Part shown: positions 58,357 to 64,000 of the stretch, piece by piece
How the letters are laid out: every line of letters starts with the position of its first letter
Numbering within the stretch: the stretch's first letter is position 1
Made by a program: the position numbers and the translations under genes
The notes under the pieces: generated by a model
The model's input: the letters and a program-made list of their open reading frames with translations, nothing else
What the model was told of the DNA's origin: nothing
Database searches by the model: none
Assembly (NCBI GenBank): GCA_027186245.1
Contig: CP114484.1
Location: 3,298,501-3,362,500, forward strand
Direction of reading: 5' to 3'
DNA length: 64,000 nt
DNA from: Coriaria nepalensis
Taxonomy: Eukaryota; Streptophyta; Magnoliopsida; Cucurbitales; Coriariaceae

Positions 58357-58362
58357 CACGTG
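58357..58362. promoter_or_regulatory. G-box CACGTG
   Basis: CACGTGTC context, which also fits an ABRE core, about 260 bp upstream of the SPX start codon. Confidence 0.5.
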
Positions 58363-58431
58363 TCGATCTCTTTCTCTCCTCCTTGTCGCCATGAAGGAAT
58401 AAAACCCGAAATATACTCTTTCAAAAGAAAC

Positions 58432-58439
58432 GGATATTC
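58432..58439. promoter_or_regulatory. P1BS element 1 (PHR1 binding site)
   Basis: GGATATTC fits GNATATNC, the site bound by PHR-type MYB-CC factors that induce SPX genes under phosphate starvation. About 183 bp upstream of the start codon. Confidence 0.7.
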
Positions 58440-58454
58440 CCATACTACCCCTTC

Positions 58455-58462
58455 GAATATTC
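58455..58462. promoter_or_regulatory. P1BS element 2
   Basis: GAATATTC fits GNATATNC; 23 bp (about two helical turns) from element 1. Confidence 0.7.
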
Positions 58463-58621
58463 CCTCTCTTTCCGTTATATCCTCGTCCCCAACCTCCTCT
58501 CTACCTCCCCCCTTCTCGCTTCATCCCTAAATCTTACCTCTGCATTCTTTTAATTTGTCTCTCAGTAATTATACCTTGATCTGCTGAAATTTCTTTCGTG
58601 CCAAACAGCTGTGGTGGAGAG

Positions 58622-60783
58622 ATGAAATTCGGAAAGAGTCTAAGCAATCAGATCGAGGAAACTTTGCCGGAATGGCGTGATAAGTTTTTGTCTTATAAGG
58701 AGTTGAAGAAGAAGCTGAAGCTTGTAGAGCCTCAGGGAGGCGGCGGCAGCGGAGATAGGCCAAGTAAGAGGCCTAGAGTTGATGTATCCGGAGGTTGCAC
58801 GGGTGATGTTGAGAAGGCCGATATGTCGAAGGAGGAGATCGATTTTATTAGGTTGTTGGAGAATGAGCTCGAGAAATTCAATGCCTTCTTCGTTGAAAAG
58901 GAGGAGGAATATATCATCAGACTGAAGGTATGTTTGTTTTTTTATTCCTCCAGTTTTAATTCTTGCTGATTGAAGAAGTCTTATTCTGTTTGGTTACCGA
59001 TAATATTTCAATCTAGCTTATTACAATTCTAAGTTTGATGAACCTCTTGAAATCCTTTTCTAACATTTTCTAATTAACACAAATAGAGAATTATTATCCA
59101 TAGAACCTTAATTAAATCTCCTCAAAGAATGGGGGAAAAAAAAAACAGAGAGTAGTGATTAAGCTCATGACATTCAATTTTAAGTTCTAACAGTGATAGA
59201 ATTCAAAAAAGAAAAAGAAAATCACAACTAGGTTCTTAATTTAACTAAGCAACGCCGTTTTGATACCTCTGTTTCTTAAACTAGACGCGGCGGTGCTGAA
59301 TCTCTCTTATTACTTCATCCTCTCTGTGGAGTCTGTACGGAGATCCCAAACAATTGAAGAACTGTTTTGACACATCGCCTTTACCTTCTGTAAAGTTACC
59401 GGACTGCCCCTTTATGGGAGTTCACCATCATATATTCCTTTCAACTTTTAGTGGATGAGATGCTGAACCATTTTTTTTAATTGAGCGTTTTCTCTCGTCA
59501 AACGAAATTTAAGGAATATTAAAAACTAGAGCACCCAATTGAAATCTGCGTTTGAATCTTTATGAGTTCTTGGAGTTATTCTACGTTTAATTCTATCAAA
59601 ATATCATGTTTAATGTTTGACTGGACTTGTTTGACAAATTTTTGTAATTGTGTGGCTTAAATTTGCAGGAGTTACAAGACAGGGCTGCAAAGGCAAAAGA
59701 CTCCAATGAGGAGATGATAGAAATTTGGAAGGAGATTGTGGATTTTCATGGAGAAATGGTTCTGTTGGAGAATTATAGCGCTCTTAACTATACAGGTGCT
59801 TGCAAAGTTCCTTCACTTTTTCTATTACATGACAATTATATTATAATATATATAAATTAGGAAGTGGATTTTTTTTCAATACAACATTGTGTTTGACCCA
59901 AATTAGAACAAAAATATGGTCAAACCTGTTAAAATTGATTTGTTTTTCGCATACTTCTGTTCCAAGCATATTCTGAATTGATACAAATAAACCCACATCA
60001 CTTCATTGTTCCCTTTCCTTACAAGGGATATATTATGTTTTTTGTTTACTATATCTTTTTGGGTTTGTCTCTTTCAGGAAAGGAAAAGAAAAAGAAAAAA
60101 AAAGTACAAAAAAAAAAGGAAGGAATCACATACCTTTGAGCACTAATAAGTTTACACAGTCACGTTCTTCATGCCACATAAAGAAAAGAAATACTGATAG
60201 GAAGCTAGTTTTTTTTTTTTGGTCCTGTTTTCCTCATATCATATGCAAAACATCAAACAAGCTTCTGTCTTTTTCCCCCCTGATCAAAGTATATGCTTAA
60301 TTCTCATTGATTTAAACAGGATTGGTAAAAATTCTCAAGAAATACGATAAAAGGACCGGAGCATTAATCCGCCTGCCCTTCATCCAGAAGGTTCTACAAC
60401 AACCCTTCTTCACTACCGATGTGATCTACAAGCTTGTAAAGGAATGCGAGTCGATGCTTGATCACCTATTCCCAGTTACTGAACCACAGGCCGATTCAGC
60501 CGAGCCAACCCAAGAAGAGGTCGAAGCATGTGGTCCAACCACATCAGGCACTACGAGCAATGATGGCCCATTCAGAGTGCCCAAGGAACTTGCAGAGATT
60601 GAATACATGGAGAGCCTGTATATGAAGAGCACCCTTATGGCATTGAGGGGTTTGAAGGAGATTAGGAGCGGAAGCTCAACAGTTAGTGCCTTTTCGTTGC
60701 CGCCTTTGCAGATGAGTGGGTTAGACCTAGAAGATAAATGGAAGAAGGTTCCTGTTTTGGAACAAGAAGCTAAAGTAGTTTGA
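58622..60783 (+). CDS. SPX1: SPX domain protein (SPX1/SPX2-like)
   Basis: Stand-alone SPX protein; in Arabidopsis and rice these bind inositol pyrophosphates and hold PHR transcription factors inactive when phosphate is ample. Three exons: 58622-58927, 59669-59795 and 60320-60783 (897 nt, 298 aa, close to Arabidopsis SPX2). ATG 58622 gives the standard start [21 protein letters not shown] subdomains are [14 protein letters not shown] (about residues 22-35), [20 protein letters not shown] (about 73-92) and [14 protein letters not shown] (about 145-158). The Tyr and Lys residues of the first and third form the known phosphate-ligand site and are present. Between the first two is a basic, nuclear-signal-like stretch RPSKRPRVD. 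The tail after about residue 195 is acidic and Ser/Thr-rich. SPX1 versus SPX2 is not resolved. No damage seen. Confidence 0.95.
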
Positions 60784-61223
60784 TGATTAGTATTATTACA
60801 AAGCAGAATTACTTTGTATCTTATCCTTATCGTTATTATTATTTTCTTTTTTTACTTTTCATGCATCTATTTATGCATGCTTCAGATGCTAACACAGATG
60901 ATGTATAAGTTCATATTGAAGCTATAAACAAATCTAATGGGATAATAGTTTTTCTCGTCTCTTTTTCTTGAGCTTATTTTGGCAATTGCCTGCTTGATAC
61001 TTAGGCCCAAACTTAGAGTGGATTCTGAATCAGCATTTTACCGCCCTAACCCCCCTCGATAACATTTTCGTTTCTCATCAGAAAGGGAGAGGGAAAAAAA
61101 AAAGGTCTACAGCCCAAAGATTCTCTCTAAAGCACATTTTCATTATAAAGATGAATATACAGTATTTTGTTTCCACCAAAATATTCTGACCTTAATCTAA
61201 GACTCTATCTAGGAAACTCCTAG
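60784..61223 (+). other. SPX 3' UTR and spacer
   Basis: Starts with SPX 3' UTR sequence (repeated TTATTATT near 60830). No gene recognised. Confidence 0.4.
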
Positions 61224-61330
61224 ATATATGTTCACGAACCCACACTAAGCACATATATGCTCGTAAGTCGTAACTCCTACGTCCCTTCGTGTTTTCTCTA
61301 TTTTACAAGTGTGGGTTCGTGAATATATAT
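61224..61330. repeat. 23-bp inverted repeat with 61-bp loop
   Basis: ATATATGTTCACGAACCCAC (from 61224, on to 61246) and its inverse at 61308-61330 match with one mismatch. Just ahead of a decayed Gypsy gag; a TTTGGCG string at about 61344 could be a primer-binding site, so this may be part of an LTR end. Confidence 0.8.
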
Positions 61331-61589
61331 GTTGGGTGAGATTTGGCGTTACTAGTTTGACACTTATTGTGAGGAACACCAATTTTTCTTAGTGATCGAT
61401 AGTTCACGAAAGCAAGTCATGCCAAGTAAATTAGTGAGGGTCTCTTTACCAAGGATCATCAATCCGAAGGCTGAAAATAATGATTCATTGACCCCCTCGG
61501 GGGCGTCTCATGGCGCCCATACACGATGATGCAATAGTAGCACCTCAAGTCGTCCCCTCAAGTGATACCTTTTCCAGCAACCCCTAGGA

Positions 61590-63155
61590 TGACTAAGAAA
61601 CGACGAGTAGTGAACCAAATTCGTGCAATGGAACCAAATCGGGATGACATCAACGAGATCATTCAAAATGTTGTTACCGAGTAGATAGTGGAGTAATATT
61701 ACAGATGAAGGAGGAGATCAATGCACATGACTATCAAGCACATATCGATCTGGAGCAATAGTGCCAGAGTCGGCACCATCAAGAAGGACTCCTCAATAAA
61801 TAACAACCTTCTTAGAAGGAGGGCGAATAGAGAATGAAAGAGGCATTCTTCTGACTCTGAGGATTTAACCAAAAAGTTCAAGGAGTTGAGAAAGGCAAGG
61901 AAAAATAAGGGGGTCCCAACTTCCACTCAGTTAGGAAAGAAGGAGAGCAACCTCCTCATTAGGGAAAGATCATAGAGGTAGAGACACAAAATAAATTAAA
62001 AAAATCCAAAAGTTTTGAGCCTATGACGGGGTCTAAAGACCTACTAAACCATGTCGAGTCCTATAGGACTATAATGGAGCTTAAAGGAACGATGAAGAGC
62101 ATGATGTGCCAAGCATTTTATACTACCCTAGAGGAAACAAAAGAGTGGTTGAGAGGGCTAGCCCTATACTCAGTAGGCTTCTTCGACGAGCTCAGTGATA
62201 AATTTCTCTTTAACTTCGTTGGGACTTCAACCATACATCTCCTAGTGACAAGTCAATGCTCGGTTAGACATAAAGAAGGAGAGCACCTCATGAACTTCGT
62301 GGAAATATTCACTAAAATGGCTCAAAAGTGCAAGAATCCTAGCGACTTTGGAGTCCTTCATGCCTTCATGAACAAAGTGCTGAACAAAAAATTCCCCAAC
62401 TCCACCATAAACAAGTGCTTGAAGAGCATTTGTGAAGTAGTGGATAAGGCACAGTAAATTGAAGTAGTCGTTCGGGTATACAAGTCCTAAATGAGGGCCT
62501 ACTTAGGCCCACGCGAGAGTTCTAGAAAAAGGAAAGATGACTACAAGAAAGAGGACAAAAAGAGATATAAGAAGAGGAGTCCAAAACGAAGGGACAGAGA
62601 TTCTCAGCCCTACTATAAGTAGGATACCATGACTGCCAATGCCGAAGTAATTTTCACCAAGTATGAAAATCAAAATCTTTGATCTTTATTGTTATTTTCA
62701 TAAAGACCACGTACATCGAACCGAAGATTGCCATAACCTAAAGAAGAAAGAAATAAAAGCTTTGATCTAGCGGGGTTACCTCAAAGAGTTCGTCGCAAAA
62801 AGAGATGACTATGATGGTGGCTACTGAAGCGAGACGCGAAGACGAAAATGATTAAAAAAAAAGCCAAGGCCTCAACTTGGGATCATAGCTGGTAGTCAGA
62901 GAGATCAAAGTTATCGTAAGAGGACTATAAGGTAGGACTTGACTCTATAAGAAAGAGGAAAGAATGGATGCAGAAGGTAGAGCAATCTGAGTTGTATTTG
63001 GTGGCCTAAGTAAAACCACAATGCAAATTCAACATCACATTTGATGAGGCCGACCAGAAGGGGTCATATTCCCGTACAATGACGCTTTAGTCATAACGAC
63101 TAATGTAGCAACAACCTTAATCCATAGGGTGTTGCTTAACATGGGAAGCTCTGTA
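61590..63155 (+). pseudogene. Gypsy (Tat-type) gag-protease remnant
   Basis: Gag with a retrotransposon-gag core at 62005-62457 (KDLLNHVESYRTIMELKGT, EETKEWLRGLALYSVGFFDE, RHKEGEHLMNFVEIFTKMAQ). A basic segment follows (RKRKDDYKKEDKKRYKKRSP, near 62525-62585). Then the gag-protease linker at about 62685-62825 (YFHKDHVHRTEDC, RGYLKEFVA). The protease near 63040-63150 is broken and has NMGSS where D[SG]GSS is expected. RT should follow but the sequence switches lineage at about 63156. Confidence 0.78.
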
Positions 63156-64000
63156 GACAATGCTTGAATGGAAGATCACTGAGGCCCTAATGTTAGCATT
63201 ACTAAAACTACAGAAAGCATTTAAAGTTGAAGCAGATGCATTTAACTATGTAATGGGAGCCGTATTACTTCAGGATGGTAAACCAGTTGCATATTATTCT
63301 GAGATGTTTAGTGGACCAGTATTGCACTATCCAACTTATGACAAAGAGTTATATGCCTTGCATCAAGCACTGAAGCATTGGAGAGCTTACTTGTTAGGGA
63401 AAGAAGTTGTGGTACACTCAGATCATAAGCCTCTTCAGTATCTAACTATACAATCTAAATTACAACAAGCTTCGGTATATGAAGTGGATGTCGTACCTTA
63501 AAAATTTAATATTATAATTAAATATAAGAACGAAATGACTAATAAGTTGGCAAACATGTTATCTCGACCCCCTACACCAGCAAGTTCGGCATTATTGGTG
63601 GCTATATAGATCCAACCTATAGTTCCTTCTAAATACGCAAAAGGGTATGACACAAACGTTGATTTTAGTTCAGCTCAACCTAAGTTGCAACAAGGGAAGA
63701 CTAGTGAGTTTCAAATGGAAGATGGGATGATGTATAAAGGAACAAAATTGTGTATACCCGAAGATGGCGACAAACTGTAGTGGTTTCGTGAATCTCATAT
63801 GTCCAAAGTAGCATAACATTTTGGAGTAAAGAAAACTTTACTAAACCTTTGTCGTTATGTCTTTTGGCTAAAGATGCACCAAGATGTCTCACGGTACATA
63901 CAAAGTTATGTTTTATGTAACAATTCGATGCCTTCCAATAGGAAGTTAGGACTGTATCTTCCACTACCAGTACCTAGCCAACCTTGGGAGAGCATTTCAA
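63156..64000 (+). pseudogene. Gypsy chromovirus-like RNase H and integrase start, runs off window
   Basis: RNase H at 63160-63501: KVEADAFNYVMGAVLLQDG, PTYDKELYALHQALKHWRAY, VVHSDHKPLQYL, with the three acidic residues D, E and D retained. Then IIIKYKNEMTNKLANMLSRP. The integrase zinc-binding head is at about 63780-63990 (HFGVKKTLLNLCRYVFWLKM, MPSNRKLGLYLPLPVPSQPW). Stops near 63499 and 63814. This lineage differs from the gag-protease to its left. The rest is beyond the window. Confidence 0.8.

Noticed and set aside
1..64000. CRISPR arrays, rRNA or tRNA genes, bacterial operons, endogenous viral genes
   Set aside because: None recognised. All reverse-transcriptase sequences fit LINE, Copia or Gypsy retrotransposons, and repeats are tandem, LTR or inverted types without spacers.

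Overview
The window is nuclear DNA from a flowering plant, most likely a eudicot. Genes are split by GT-AG introns, the spacers are AT-rich, and all the recognisable proteins belong to land-plant families. I cannot name the species from sequence alone. Five host genes are supported. They are: the 3' part of a CBL-interacting protein kinase (CIPK, + strand, 136-3332); an EIN3-binding F-box gene (EBF1/2 type, - strand, 11931-14390, including a 25-nt first coding exon); a small DUF4050 gene (- strand, 33594-34730, five exons reassembled here); a small Ser/Lys-rich protein of unknown function (- strand, 50104-50658); and an SPX-domain phosphate-sensing gene (+ strand, 58622-60783) with two P1BS sites upstream.

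Most of the rest is decayed and nested transposable elements. At 4.1-11.4 kb a dead LINE is split by a Copia element with recognisable LTRs and internal deletions. At 15.0-16.1 kb lies an almost palindromic foldback element flanked by a 9-bp near-perfect duplication. At 17.4-27.3 kb a fragment of plastid ycf2 is split by a ~9.4 kb Tat-lineage Ty3/Gypsy element. That element has pol on the minus strand, a second RNase H, an antisense ORF on the plus strand, and a 79-bp tandem array between the two. At 37.0-39.1 kb a 5'-truncated Copia lies on the minus strand. At 45.1-49.5 kb a second foldback of the same family is split by an LTR element lacking pol. Another LTR plus leader of that LTR family sits at about 52.7-54.6 kb, a hAT-type zinc-finger fragment at 55.0 kb, and a chimera of two Gypsy lineages at 61.4-64.0 kb running off the window.

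The host genes do not form a pathway together. They cover calcium signalling (CIPK), ethylene signalling (EBF) and phosphate sensing (SPX). Regulatory signals visible around them are a tandem TAG/CAG acceptor in CIPK, a long upstream ORF overlapping the EBF start, a U-rich EBF 3' region, and P1BS, G-box and CCAAT motifs in front of SPX.

No previously undescribed functional system is evident. The most unusual structures are the foldback family with its nested copies, the ycf2/Gypsy nest, and the EBF upstream overlapping ORF.
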